64,000 nt of DNA. Origin: Pseudomonas sp. TH41 (GTDB lineage: Bacteria; Pseudomonadota; Gammaproteobacteria; Pseudomonadales; Pseudomonadaceae). Made by a program: the position numbers and the translations under genes. The stretch is from positions 310,001-374,000 of the forward strand of contig NZ_JAEKFH010000005.1 in assembly GCF_016650695.1 (NCBI RefSeq), read 5' to 3'. Shown one piece after another: positions 54,635 to 62,664 of this stretch. Each line of letters opens with the position of its first letter. The stretch's first letter is position 1. The notes below the pieces were generated by a model. It ran no database searches and was not told the DNA's origin. It saw nothing but the letters and a program-made list of their open reading frames with translations.

Positions 54635-55540
54635 TTAAACCTTTTGCTCGTTGCTTATGCCATGCGGCACGTGACCAGTGGCGACCACCTCGCGGGCCAA
54701 TTCGCAATGGCCGGCCTGATCGTCGAAAAACACGTCGGCGGCAAAGGCTTCGAGGAATGCCGACTTGGTCAGGCCACCGAGGAACAGCGATTCGTCCAGA
54801 CGAATGTCCCATTCGCGCAACGTGCGGATCACCCGCTCATGGGCCGGTGCTGAACGCGCCGTGACCAGGGCGGTGCGGATCGGGCAAGCGTCCTCCGGGA
54901 ACTCACGCTGCAAAGCGTTCAGGGCGGCAAGGAAGCCTTTGAACGGGCCACCGCGCAGCGGCTCACGCGCCGCTTCACGCTCACTGGCCTGAAACGCTTC
55001 CAGCCCTCCAGCCTGGTAAACCCGCTCCGACTCGTCGGAAAACAGCACCGCGTCACCGTCGAAAGCAATGCGCAGTTCATCACTGGCAGCACGGCTGGCA
55101 CCGCCCGACAGAATGGTTGCTGCGGCGAACCCGGCCTCCAGTGCACTGCGCACGTCCTCGGCATGGGTCGAGAGAAACAGATCGCAACCAAAGGCCTTGA
55201 GGTAGGGATAAGGACTGCGCCCGCCGACAAACGCCGCTCGGGAGATCGCCAGCCCATAGTGGTGGATCGAGTTGAACACCCGCAGCCCGGTGTCGGCACT
55301 GTTGCGCGACACCAGGATCACCTCGACCCGGGCCCGGCCGAGACTGGCATTGAGGTTCAGGAGTTTTTGCACCAACGGGAATGCATCGCCGGGCGAGAGG
55401 ATTTCGTCCTCGTGTTCGATCTGATATTGCCGATAGGCTTCGACACCGCTCGACAGATAGACCTTGTGGCTCTCACTCAGATCGAACAGTGCTCGCGAAG
55501 AAATCGCCAGCACCAGTTTGTCGTCTATGCCCTTTGCCAT
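54635..55540 (-). CDS. 5'-nucleotidase (cytosolic 5'-nucleotidase 1A-like)
   Basis: 301 residues. Family landmarks LVLAISSRALFDLSESH near the start, EVILVSRNSADTGLRVFNSIHHYGL, and DVFFDDQAGHCE near the end. Removes phosphate from nucleoside monophosphates. Good GAGGGG site ahead of the ATG. Confidence 0.87.
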   Translation of the reverse strand: MAKGIDDKLVLAISSRALFDLSESHKVYLSSGVEAYRQYQIEHEDEILSPGDAFPLVQKLLNLNASLGRARVEVILVSRNSADTGLRVFNSIHHYGLAISRAAFVGGRSPYPYLKAFGCDLFLSTHAEDVRSALEAGFAAATILSGGASRAASDELRIAFDGDAVLFSDESERVYQAGGLEAFQASEREAAREPLRGGPFKGFLAALNALQREFPEDACPIRTALVTARSAPAHERVIRTLREWDIRLDESLFLGGLTKSAFLEAFAADVFFDDQAGHCELAREVVATGHVPHGISNEQKV

Positions 55541-55564
55541 GCCCTTCCCCTCAGGTTGATCGAC

Positions 55565-56521
55565 TCAAGTGTTGCGTCGATCGATAAAACTCAAGCTGCG
55601 ATACAGCGCTTCAATTCGCGGCAACTCACACCCCGCGGCTTTGGCGGCCGCCAGTGGACGGGCGTAAATCGCGGCCAGTTCCAGCGGTCGTTTGTGCAGA
55701 AAATCGTGGTACATGCTCGGCCAGTAATCCGGCATCTTCTCGGTCACCATGAACAGGTGATCGGCATAACCGGCCGGTATGGCATGACCGCAGGCGGTCG
55801 CCCCCTGAACCACTTCGGCCATCAATGCCTTGATCAGTTCCCGGCTGTCGACATCCGCCATCAGCGGCGTGGTGCTTGCCCCGAGCAGCACTGACAGACC
55901 GTTGTAAGGGATATTCCAGACCAGTTTTTGCCAACGCGCCTGATGCAGGTTCGGCATGGACTGCGAATCGATGCCGGCAGCGCGGAAGAACCCGGCGCCC
56001 TCCTCGACAATCGCTGTGCGCGTCGTTTCATCGGTCGCAGGACCGCTGTGGTAGCCGACATGTACCGCGCCGAGCGCCTGATGTGTGATGACGCCAGGTT
56101 CCTCACGATGCACGCAGATATAGCAGAGCCCACCGAGCAGGTGCAGCGAATCGGGGAGCCATTCGCGCAGACTGTCTTCGACGTCCAGGCCATTTTGCAT
56201 CAGCAGCACTTTGGCACCGGGGGCGGCGACTTGACGGATTGTCGGTGCGAGATCCGCGTTACTGGTGGTTTTCGCGCCCACCAGCAACCAGTCGCAGGGC
56301 GGCATGTCTTCGGCGCTCGAATAGGCCTGAACCGGGTTCAAGGTCAGCGCGCCATGGACCGCGCTGTCGACCTGAAGCCCTCGCTCAGCCACCGCGGAAA
56401 ATTCACTGCGCAACAGAAAGTGCACATCGAAGCCGGCACGCGCCAGCATCGCCCCGTAGAAACCGCCGATCGCACCGGTTCCGATAATACCGATTGTCGG
56501 TTTGGCAACTGCCCCCATCAT
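55565..56521 (-). CDS. 2-dehydropantoate 2-reductase family protein (PanE/ApbA)
   Basis: 318 residues. Rossmann start IGIIGTGAIGGFYGAMLARAG, ketopantoate-reductase motifs MQNGLDVED, KLVWNIPYNGLSVLL and a C-terminal HDFLHKRPLEL. Likely NADPH-dependent ketopantoate reductase for CoA synthesis, or a paralogue with another 2-oxo substrate. GAGGAG upstream. Overlaps the thioredoxin gene by 4 bp. Confidence 0.85.
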   Translation of the reverse strand: MMGAVAKPTIGIIGTGAIGGFYGAMLARAGFDVHFLLRSEFSAVAERGLQVDSAVHGALTLNPVQAYSSAEDMPPCDWLLVGAKTTSNADLAPTIRQVAAPGAKVLLMQNGLDVEDSLREWLPDSLHLLGGLCYICVHREEPGVITHQALGAVHVGYHSGPATDETTRTAIVEEGAGFFRAAGIDSQSMPNLHQARWQKLVWNIPYNGLSVLLGASTTPLMADVDSRELIKALMAEVVQGATACGHAIPAGYADHLFMVTEKMPDYWPSMYHDFLHKRPLELAAIYARPLAAAKAAGCELPRIEALYRSLSFIDRRNT

Positions 56522-56904
56522 GGCAACTCCTCTGCAATTCGATTCAGTGCCTGACCCACGGCGGCATTGAGCTCGGTGCTGGTCAGGCGTGTTTTAAGTG
56601 CGCCGAAGAACTCACCGTCGCGAACGACAAACAGCGCCGGCAAATGAAAGACCTGATAACGCTCGACCACCCCGCCATTGTTCCCCGCATCGATCCAGCA
56701 CAACTGATCGAGCTCCAGGTCGAGTCGTGGCAATTGCTCACGGCCAAAACGGCAACTGGCGCAGCCAACGCTGGTGAAAATCACCAGCGACACCCCGCTC
56801 ATCGCCAGCAGCCGTTGGTCGGCGTCGAAATCGGTCAGTTCCCATTCGACCACTATACTGGGGGAAACAATGTCAGATGGCCGACACATGGAGTCCGTGT
56901 TCAT
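56518..56904 (-). CDS. Thioredoxin-like protein
   Basis: 128 residues in the longest frame. Thioredoxin fold with CASC redox motif (VGCASCRFG) and a cis-Pro region (HLPALFVVRDGEFFGAL). The start is uncertain: the first ~18 residues overlap the divergent PilZ promoter, and a GTG near VVEWELT may be used. Coupled to the PanE-like gene by ATGA. Confidence 0.72.
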   Translation of the reverse strand: MNTDSMCRPSDIVSPSIVVEWELTDFDADQRLLAMSGVSLVIFTSVGCASCRFGREQLPRLDLELDQLCWIDAGNNGGVVERYQVFHLPALFVVRDGEFFGALKTRLTSTELNAAVGQALNRIAEELP

Positions 56905-57346
56905 GGGACGTTTTCTTCCTCACCCTGACGATGTGCCTGTTGAATTAACGTTGCTCACACATGAGTGCATATCGCGGCAACGGCTGCACACTATCAGCCT
57001 CGGGGGCATGGCTTGCAATTACCACCGCGCCTGGCGCCACGGTACCGCGCTGGAAGTGCGCATGCCGACCTTGAATCCCGACTTGCGTTTTCTAGGCTAT
57101 GTGGCCTGGTGCCTGCGACGAAAGCGCGGCTATCTGGTGGGCATTGCCTTTGTGGATGAGCAGATGCTGTTCAGTGCCCGGATGGGCGAGCAGGTGTGTC
57201 AGATCGAACATTACCGCCGCCTGCACGACGTGCACGAAGATCTGCAGGATGCTCAAGCCCTGGCGCTTGAATGGGTCCAGGAACATGCCGACGAGTTCTC
57301 CCACGACACGGTTCGCAAGGCATTTGCACAGCCGATGCTGGATTAA
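56903..57346 (+). CDS. PilZ-domain protein
   Basis: 147 residues. Start ATG 56903 (MGRFLPHPDD) with GGAG upstream; a TATACT box lies just before. The beta-barrel part (THECISRQRLHTISLGGMACNYHRA, quoted in part, GTALEVRMP, GYVAWCLRRKRGYLVGIAFVD) fits a PilZ fold, although the RxxxR and DxSxxG c-di-GMP motifs are degenerate (RQR; SLGGM). c-di-GMP binding is therefore uncertain. Confidence 0.68.
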   Translation: MGRFLPHPDDVPVELTLLTHECISRQRLHTISLGGMACNYHRAWRHGTALEVRMPTLNPDLRFLGYVAWCLRRKRGYLVGIAFVDEQMLFSARMGEQVCQIEHYRRLHDVHEDLQDAQALALEWVQEHADEFSHDTVRKAFAQPMLD

Positions 57347-57474
57347 ACCCGTGTCTGCCCATTGTCGAGCAGGCGCGTAACGCGCTAAGGTTCGGCTCCC
57401 CGACGCGCTTAATTTGCTGTGCTCCGCCGCGCGGGTTCGCTGGCGGCCGGCACCCGTGACCTGACGAGTAAACG

Positions 57475-58551
57475 ATGGCTGATTTACCGATCAACGACCT
57501 AAACGTCGCCTCCAACGAGACGCTGATCACTCCCGATCAGCTCAAGCGTGATATCCCTCTGAGCGACGCTGCGCTGCGCACCGTCACCAAGGGTCGCGAA
57601 GTCATTCGCAACATTCTTGACGGCACCGACCACCGCCTGTTTGTCGTCATCGGGCCTTGCTCGATCCACGACATCAAGGCGGCCCACGAATACGCCGAGC
57701 GCCTGAAGGCGCTCGCGGCCGAAGTGTCCGATACCCTGTATCTGGTCATGCGCGTGTATTTCGAGAAGCCACGCACCACCGTCGGCTGGAAAGGCTTGAT
57801 CAACGACCCGTACCTGGACGACTCTTTCAAGATTCAGGATGGCCTGCACATCGGTCGCCAATTGCTGCTGGACCTGGCCGAGATGGGCTTGCCGACGGCG
57901 ACCGAAGCTCTCGACCCGATCTCCCCGCAGTACTTGCAGGACCTGATCAGCTGGTCGGCCATCGGCGCACGCACCACCGAATCCCAGACTCACCGGGAAA
58001 TGGCTTCCGGCCTGTCCTCGGCTGTCGGCTTCAAGAATGGCACCGACGGTGGCCTGACCGTGGCGATCAACGCCTTGCAATCGGTTTCCAGCCCACACCG
58101 TTTCCTGGGCATCAACCAGGAAGGTGGCGTATCGATCGTCACGACCAAGGGCAACGCCTACGGTCACGTCGTGCTACGCGGTGGCAACGGCAAGCCGAAC
58201 TACGATTCGGTCAGCGTTGCGCTCTGCGAGCAAGCGCTGAACAAGGCCAAGATCAAGCCGAACATCATGGTCGACTGCAGCCATGCCAACTCCAACAAGG
58301 ATCCAGCCCTGCAACCGCTGGTGATGGAGAACGTCGCCAATCAGATCCTCGAAGGCAACCAGTCGATCATCGGCCTGATGGTCGAAAGTCACCTGAACTG
58401 GGGCTGCCAGGCGATTCCGAAAGACCTCGCCGACTTGCAATACGGCGTGTCGATCACCGATGCCTGCATCGACTGGTCCGCAACCGAAAACACCTTGCGC
58501 AGCATGCATGCCAAACTCAAGGATGTGCTGCCAAAACGCGATCGCAGCTGA
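57475..58551 (+). CDS. 3-deoxy-7-phosphoheptulonate synthase (DAHP synthase, type I)
   Basis: 358 residues, first step of the shikimate pathway (erythrose-4-phosphate plus phosphoenolpyruvate). Motifs FVVIGPCSIHD, RVYFEKPRTTVGWKGLINDP, ARTTESQTHRE and IMVDCSHANSNKDP carry metal and substrate residues. The feedback class (Phe, Tyr or Trp) cannot be read with certainty. Followed by an intrinsic terminator. Confidence 0.95.
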   Translation: MADLPINDLNVASNETLITPDQLKRDIPLSDAALRTVTKGREVIRNILDGTDHRLFVVIGPCSIHDIKAAHEYAERLKALAAEVSDTLYLVMRVYFEKPRTTVGWKGLINDPYLDDSFKIQDGLHIGRQLLLDLAEMGLPTATEALDPISPQYLQDLISWSAIGARTTESQTHREMASGLSSAVGFKNGTDGGLTVAINALQSVSSPHRFLGINQEGGVSIVTTKGNAYGHVVLRGGNGKPNYDSVSVALCEQALNKAKIKPNIMVDCSHANSNKDPALQPLVMENVANQILEGNQSIIGLMVESHLNWGCQAIPKDLADLQYGVSITDACIDWSATENTLRSMHAKLKDVLPKRDRS

Positions 58552-58583
58552 TCGCGCCGCCCTGCAAACAAAAAACTGCAGAC

Positions 58584-58617
58584 AAAAAAACGCCGGGCTA
58601 AACCCGGCGTTTTTTTA
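58584..58617 (+). terminator. Intrinsic terminator after DAHP synthase
   Basis: ACGCCGGG-CTAAA-CCCGGCGT followed by seven T; A run on the other side. Confidence 0.88.
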
Positions 58618-58637
58618 TGCGTTTGATTTGTGGAAGG

Positions 58638-58925
58638 TCACTGGCTCAGCTTGGCAGCGTGGCGCTGGTGACGCTCCATGTAGCGCTCCACGTAGGAGCA
58701 CGACGGAATGACGGTGTAACCCATTTCCTCAGCGTATTGCAGCGCCTGCTCGGTCAACGCGGCCGCAATGCCCCGACCACGCAACGCGTTGGGCACAAAG
58801 GTGCGGTAGATATCCAGGGTCTGCTTCCCCAGATCCATATAGGTCAGATAGGCACGATGACCGTCCACATTGGTCTCGAACTGATGACCAGCCTGGTCAT
58901 GGTGGATGGACAACGCCTCGCTCAT
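58638..58925 (-). CDS. GNAT acetyltransferase (YjdJ/NATD1-like)
   Basis: 95 residues, a compact GCN5-related fold of the small N-acetyltransferase group. VDGHRAYLTYMD, RTFVPNALRGRGIAAALTEQAL (acetyl-CoA loop RGRGIA) and IPSCSYVERYMERH are diagnostic. Start ATG 58925 with GAGGAG; the longer frame is a false extension. Confidence 0.85.
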   Translation of the reverse strand: MSEALSIHHDQAGHQFETNVDGHRAYLTYMDLGKQTLDIYRTFVPNALRGRGIAAALTEQALQYAEEMGYTVIPSCSYVERYMERHQRHAAKLSQ

Positions 58926-59563
58926 CACTACTCCTCGCGGGTCTTGAATTCTGACCCCTACCTTACCGATGTTTTTCCGGCGAAGGAACATCTACGCCAC
59001 CCCGTGCCTGAATGGACACCAAGAAGAGCCGCACCAATCTCGCGCAACCGGGCACGTATCAAATAGTAGGCACCATTGGCAAAAATGCTCAAGGTACGCT
59101 CGTCATCATGCAGGTTGGCGGGCGCTGCTCCGGGTCACGCAGGGACGGCTCGCCCGAATCTCCGCGGGTCGATAGCCTGAACATTGCCGGATATTGAGAC
59201 TTAAGACGAGCGCCCTTTCTTAAAGTCACCTCTACATGGATAAAGATATGAGAGGCAGCGCGCAAAATCCGAACGAAAGTATAGACGAATCCATGTTGGG
59301 AGACTTAAGCCAAGACCGAAAAAGCAACGGCGACGACGCGGAACTTTTCCATGGCGGATCGCTCAGCTCAGGGCCTCGTAGCTGGATATTTTTTAAGCAA
59401 TTGCAGTTAAAAGTTGCTCGAAAAAGAATCAACGCCTACAATTTTTTTTGCTTCTTGCTTTACGTCAGTTTACTTACGACAAGTAATGGGTAGTATGTAC
59501 GCCGGCTAATTCCTCACTCTGAGGAGATAGCTACTTAATAGAAAGTCCTTGAAGGGGAACACG
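58926..59563. other. Long stretch without a supported gene before oprI
   Basis: 638 bp, more AT-rich from about 59180. Two small plus-strand frames (59012-59197, 59236-59493) lack ribosome sites and known motifs. The oprI promoter should lie in the last ~150 bp. Nothing else seen. Confidence 0.5.
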
Positions 59564-59815
59564 ATGAACAACGTTCTGAAATTCTCTGCTCTGGCTCTGG
59601 CCGCAGTTCTGGCTACCGGTTGCAGCAGCGCATCGAAAGAAACCGAAGCACGTCTGACCGCTACTGAAGACGCAGCAGCTCGCTCCCAGGCTCGTGCAGA
59701 CGAAGCTTACCGTAAAGCTGATGAAGCTCTGGCTGCTGCTCAAAAAGCACAACAGACTGCTGACGAAGCTAACGAGCGTGCTCTGCGCATGCTGGACAAA
59801 GCTAGCCGCAAGTAA
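59564..59815 (+). CDS. oprI: OprI, major outer-membrane lipoprotein
   Basis: 83 residues. Lipobox LATGC with C20 lipidated; then an Ala-rich heptad-repeat coiled coil (ARADEAYRKADEALAAAQKAQ, quoted in part) ending DKASRK, whose last Lys can attach to peptidoglycan. AAGGGG precedes ATG 59564. Its codon use looks strongly biased, as expected of a very abundant protein. Confidence 0.97.
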   Translation: MNNVLKFSALALAAVLATGCSSASKETEARLTATEDAAARSQARADEAYRKADEALAAAQKAQQTADEANERALRMLDKASRK

Positions 59816-59836
59816 TAGTCCTTCGGGATTATTATC

Positions 59837-59868
59837 AAGCCGACCCATTTTTTGGGTCGGCTTTTTTA
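59837..59868 (+). terminator. Intrinsic terminator of oprI
   Basis: AAGCCGACCC and GGGTCGGCTT stem with a T-rich loop and six T after it. Confidence 0.9.
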
Positions 59869-59886
59869 TTGCCCGGTGTTTTGTAC

Positions 59887-59932
59887 AGGTAATAAAAAAC
59901 CCGCCGACGCGGTCAGCATCGGCGGGTTCCTT
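59887..59932 (-). terminator. Intrinsic terminator of the L,D-transpeptidase gene
   Basis: On the minus strand CCCGCCGAT and TCGGCGGG pair, followed by TTTTTTATT. Confidence 0.8.
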
Positions 59933-59939
59933 TCAGGCG

Positions 59940-60911
59940 TTACTGCAGCGGGTCGATGGGTACACTCGACACCATCGGCGCAGAAGTATTGGGCACAGCG
60001 ATTTCCACCGGCAGCCCATCTTCAGCGGCAACAACATCACGCACCACATCCCAGTTCATGCGCAGGTTATTGGTGATGTCCTCACGCTTGAGCATCGCGT
60101 TGATCACAGCGGTGTGCTTGTCGACCACCGACGGGTTGCCGTTGTCGTCCAGCGGCGTGTGCGCTTCGAGATAGACCTTACCGCCACTCATACCGAACTT
60201 GTACGGGTCGTTAATGATCCGCACTGACGTACCGACTGGCACCATGCCCGCCATTTCCAGCACGTTGTTGTTGTACATCCGGAAGCAGCCATGGCTGGTG
60301 CGCATGCCGATGCCGAATTTCTTGTTCGAGCCGTGAATCAGGTAGCCCGGAGTGCCAAGACTGAACTTGAACGGCCCCAGGGGGTTATCAGGGCCGGCCG
60401 GCACCACATTTGGCAATGGGTCACCATCGGCGGCGTGTTCGGCCTTGATTGACGCTGGAGGCGTCCAGGTCGGGTTCGGCGTTTTTGCGGTGATCGTGGT
60501 ATGGGCGATCGGCGACCCCCAACCCTCACGACCGATCCCCAGCGGGAAGGTGTACACCACGTTCCGGCCTTTCGGATAGTAGTAGAGGCGGTATTCAGCC
60601 AGGTTGATCACGATACCTTCACGCGGACCCGGCGGCAGGATGAAACGGGTCGGCAGAATAATTTCGGTGCCGGCGCCCGGCAGCCAGGCGTCGATGCCCG
60701 GGTTGGCCGCGACCATTTCCGAATAGCCCAGATCGTAAGTGGTACCAAGGTCGGCGAAGGTATCTTCGTACTTGGCCTTGATGACCTGAACCTGGCCAAC
60801 GATGTCTTCACCGGGCGGTGGTAGAGGCAGCTCCAATGCTGCAACGGGACCGGCCACACAGAGGGCGGCAAGAGTCAGGCAGCGGGTGACGGCAGGAAAG
60901 CGCGGCAACAT
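59940..60911 (-). CDS. L,D-transpeptidase (ErfK/YbiS family)
   Basis: 323 residues, periplasmic. Start ATG 60911 (MLPRFPAVTRC) with AAGGA 8 nt upstream; ATG 60929 lacks a site. Signal peptide cleaved about AALE. A LysM-like segment (TFADLGTTYDLGYSEMVAANPGIDAWLPGAGTEI, quoted in part) precedes the YkuD domain with HGSNKKFG and the catalytic SHGCFRM. Family members attach lipoproteins such as Lpp to peptidoglycan or form 3-3 crosslinks; its place beside oprI suggests OprI anchoring (inference). Confidence 0.9.
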   Translation of the reverse strand: MLPRFPAVTRCLTLAALCVAGPVAALELPLPPPGEDIVGQVQVIKAKYEDTFADLGTTYDLGYSEMVAANPGIDAWLPGAGTEIILPTRFILPPGPREGIVINLAEYRLYYYPKGRNVVYTFPLGIGREGWGSPIAHTTITAKTPNPTWTPPASIKAEHAADGDPLPNVVPAGPDNPLGPFKFSLGTPGYLIHGSNKKFGIGMRTSHGCFRMYNNNVLEMAGMVPVGTSVRIINDPYKFGMSGGKVYLEAHTPLDDNGNPSVVDKHTAVINAMLKREDITNNLRMNWDVVRDVVAAEDGLPVEIAVPNTSAPMVSSVPIDPLQ

Positions 60912-61014
60912 CCGGAAAATCCTTCGCATGATCAACAGAGGGTATAAAAACGGAATTGTACACTGACGTCTGAAATTTCGGGGAGTTAGCCGATAGCAAG
61001 CTATCTTTGATGCG

Positions 61015-61308
61015 TCAAAGCTCGAAGCGCAGCTCTGGCCAGATCGGCGATGTGCCGCGTTTTTGCGATTCCAGGATCGCGCGGCACAAGGAGCACAAGC
61101 GCTGGTCCTGGAACACCCGGCGGTCGACGCTCGACCAGCGCGGCTGTGCCGGTAGCAGGCTGCCGCACAAGGTTCGGTCCGCCGAACCACCCAGCTCCAG
61201 CTGACGTGTCACCAGATGTACCCGCACTTCCTGGCAGGCGAACAGATCCAGCTGTTCGTCAGGCTCGATCAGTTGATAGGCAAAAAGTGACCAGGCGGGA
61301 CGCGGCAT
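61015..61308 (-). CDS. Conserved hypothetical protein with Cys pairs
   Basis: 97 residues. Start ATG 61308 (MPRPAWSLFAYQL) with GGAG. Several cysteines (DLFACQE, RTLCGS, RLCSLCRAI), the last a CxxC, suggest zinc or redox function. No family recognised. Confidence 0.65.
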   Translation of the reverse strand: MPRPAWSLFAYQLIEPDEQLDLFACQEVRVHLVTRQLELGGSADRTLCGSLLPAQPRWSSVDRRVFQDQRLCSLCRAILESQKRGTSPIWPELRFEL

Positions 61309-61364
61309 CGGGGGCTCCAAATCGGGGGCGCCACCTTAGCCGAAAGCCTGCCCTTAGAAAAGTG

Positions 61365-61970
61365 TCATAACAACGGTTTTAGCGTAGGCCAGACATTTTC
61401 CAGCAACTTGTCCTGAGCCCCGGCAGCCGGGTGCAGGCCGTCGGCTTGCATCAAGTCGGGATGACCGCCTACACCGTCGAGAAAAAACGGCACCCACGGA
61501 ATCTTTTTCTCGCTGGCCAGGTTGCTGTAGACCTCGGCAAAGGCCTTGGTGTAGCGAACGCCGTAGTTGGGTGGCAATTGCATGCCGAGCAGCAGCACTT
61601 TGGCACCGCTGGCGCGAGAGCTGTCGATCATCGCTGCAAGGTTTTGTTGCAATTGCGTCGGCAGCAATCCGCGCAGCCCGTCATTGCCCCCCAATTCGAG
61701 GATCACCAGCTCAGGTTTATGCTCCGCAAGCAGCGCGGGCAGGCGCGCCTGGCCTCCGGCACTGGTGTCGCCGCTGATGGACGCGTTAACCACCTGATCG
61801 TCGAAACCTTCGCGCTTGAGCCGTTGCTCGAGCAAAGACACCCACCCCAAGCGGGTATCCAGTCCGAAACCGGCGCTGATACTATCGCCAACGATCAGGA
61901 CTGTACCCGCCGCTGCGTTCTGGGCCATGCATATCAAGGCCAGGCCAGCACTCAAAAACCACACACGCAT
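61365..61970 (-). CDS. tesA: TesA-type arylesterase/lysophospholipase L1
   Basis: 201 residues, periplasmic SGNH hydrolase. Signal peptide (cleaved about AAA), GDSISAGFG (Ser), GGNDGLRG and DGLHP (catalytic Asp/His). Start ATG 61970 with GGAG. Divergent from ybbA with 10 bp between, as in Escherichia coli. Confidence 0.93.
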   Translation of the reverse strand: MRVWFLSAGLALICMAQNAAAGTVLIVGDSISAGFGLDTRLGWVSLLEQRLKREGFDDQVVNASISGDTSAGGQARLPALLAEHKPELVILELGGNDGLRGLLPTQLQQNLAAMIDSSRASGAKVLLLGMQLPPNYGVRYTKAFAEVYSNLASEKKIPWVPFFLDGVGGHPDLMQADGLHPAAGAQDKLLENVWPTLKPLL

Positions 61971-61980
61971 CGGATTCTCC

Positions 61981-62664
61981 ATGGGCGCAAGCATTCTCAC
62001 CGCGAAGAACCTCAGCAAAGTGGTACCCAGCGCGGAAGGTGAACTGACTATCCTGCACGAACTCAGCCTGGAACTGAACAAGGGCGACAGCCTGGCCATC
62101 GTCGGCGCGTCCGGTTCCGGCAAATCCACCCTCCTCGGCCTGCTCGCCGGCCTCGACCTGCCAAGCAGCGGCGAAGTCACCCTCGCCGGACAAGGCCTGA
62201 GCAACCTCGACGAAGACCAGCGCGCCCGCATTCGCGCAGAGCATGTCGGTTTTGTCTTTCAATCATTCCAACTGCTCGACAGTCTCAACGCCCTGGAAAA
62301 CGTCATGCTGCCGCTGGAGCTCGATGGCCGAAAAGACGCCCGCGAGCGCGCCACCGAACTGCTGCAACGGGTCGGGCTGGGGCAACGCCTGACCCATTCA
62401 CCCCGTCAGCTCTCCGGCGGCGAACAACAACGCGTGGCAATTGCCCGAGCGTTTGCCGCCGAACCCGACGTGCTGTTTGCCGACGAGCCTACCGGCAACC
62501 TCGACAGCCACACGGGCGAACGCATCAGCGACCTGCTGTTCGAACTGAACCAGGAACGCGGCACCACCCTGGTGCTGGTAACGCACGATGAACGCCTGGC
62601 ACATCGCTGCCGGCGCCTGATCCGCCTTGAAGCCGGCCTGCTGGTCGCCCCTCTGGAGCCTTGA
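61981..62664 (+). CDS. ybbA: YbbA-like ABC transporter ATP-binding protein
   Basis: 227 residues, LolD-group ATPase: Walker A GASGSGKST, signature LSGGEQQRVAIARAF, Walker B VLFADEPTG, switch THDER. Start ATG 61981 (MGASILTAKNL). Works with the permease that follows; the tesA-ybbA-ybbP order is widely kept. Confidence 0.92.
   Translation: MGASILTAKNLSKVVPSAEGELTILHELSLELNKGDSLAIVGASGSGKSTLLGLLAGLDLPSSGEVTLAGQGLSNLDEDQRARIRAEHVGFVFQSFQLLDSLNALENVMLPLELDGRKDARERATELLQRVGLGQRLTHSPRQLSGGEQQRVAIARAFAAEPDVLFADEPTGNLDSHTGERISDLLFELNQERGTTLVLVTHDERLAHRCRRLIRLEAGLLVAPLEP

Noticed and set aside
59012..59197. 61-residue ORF
   Set aside because: No ribosome site, no recognisable motif; could not be supported as a gene.
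59236..59493. 85-residue ORF
   Set aside because: No ribosome site; hydrophilic start and odd hydrophobic end in AT-rich DNA before oprI. Possible but unsupported.
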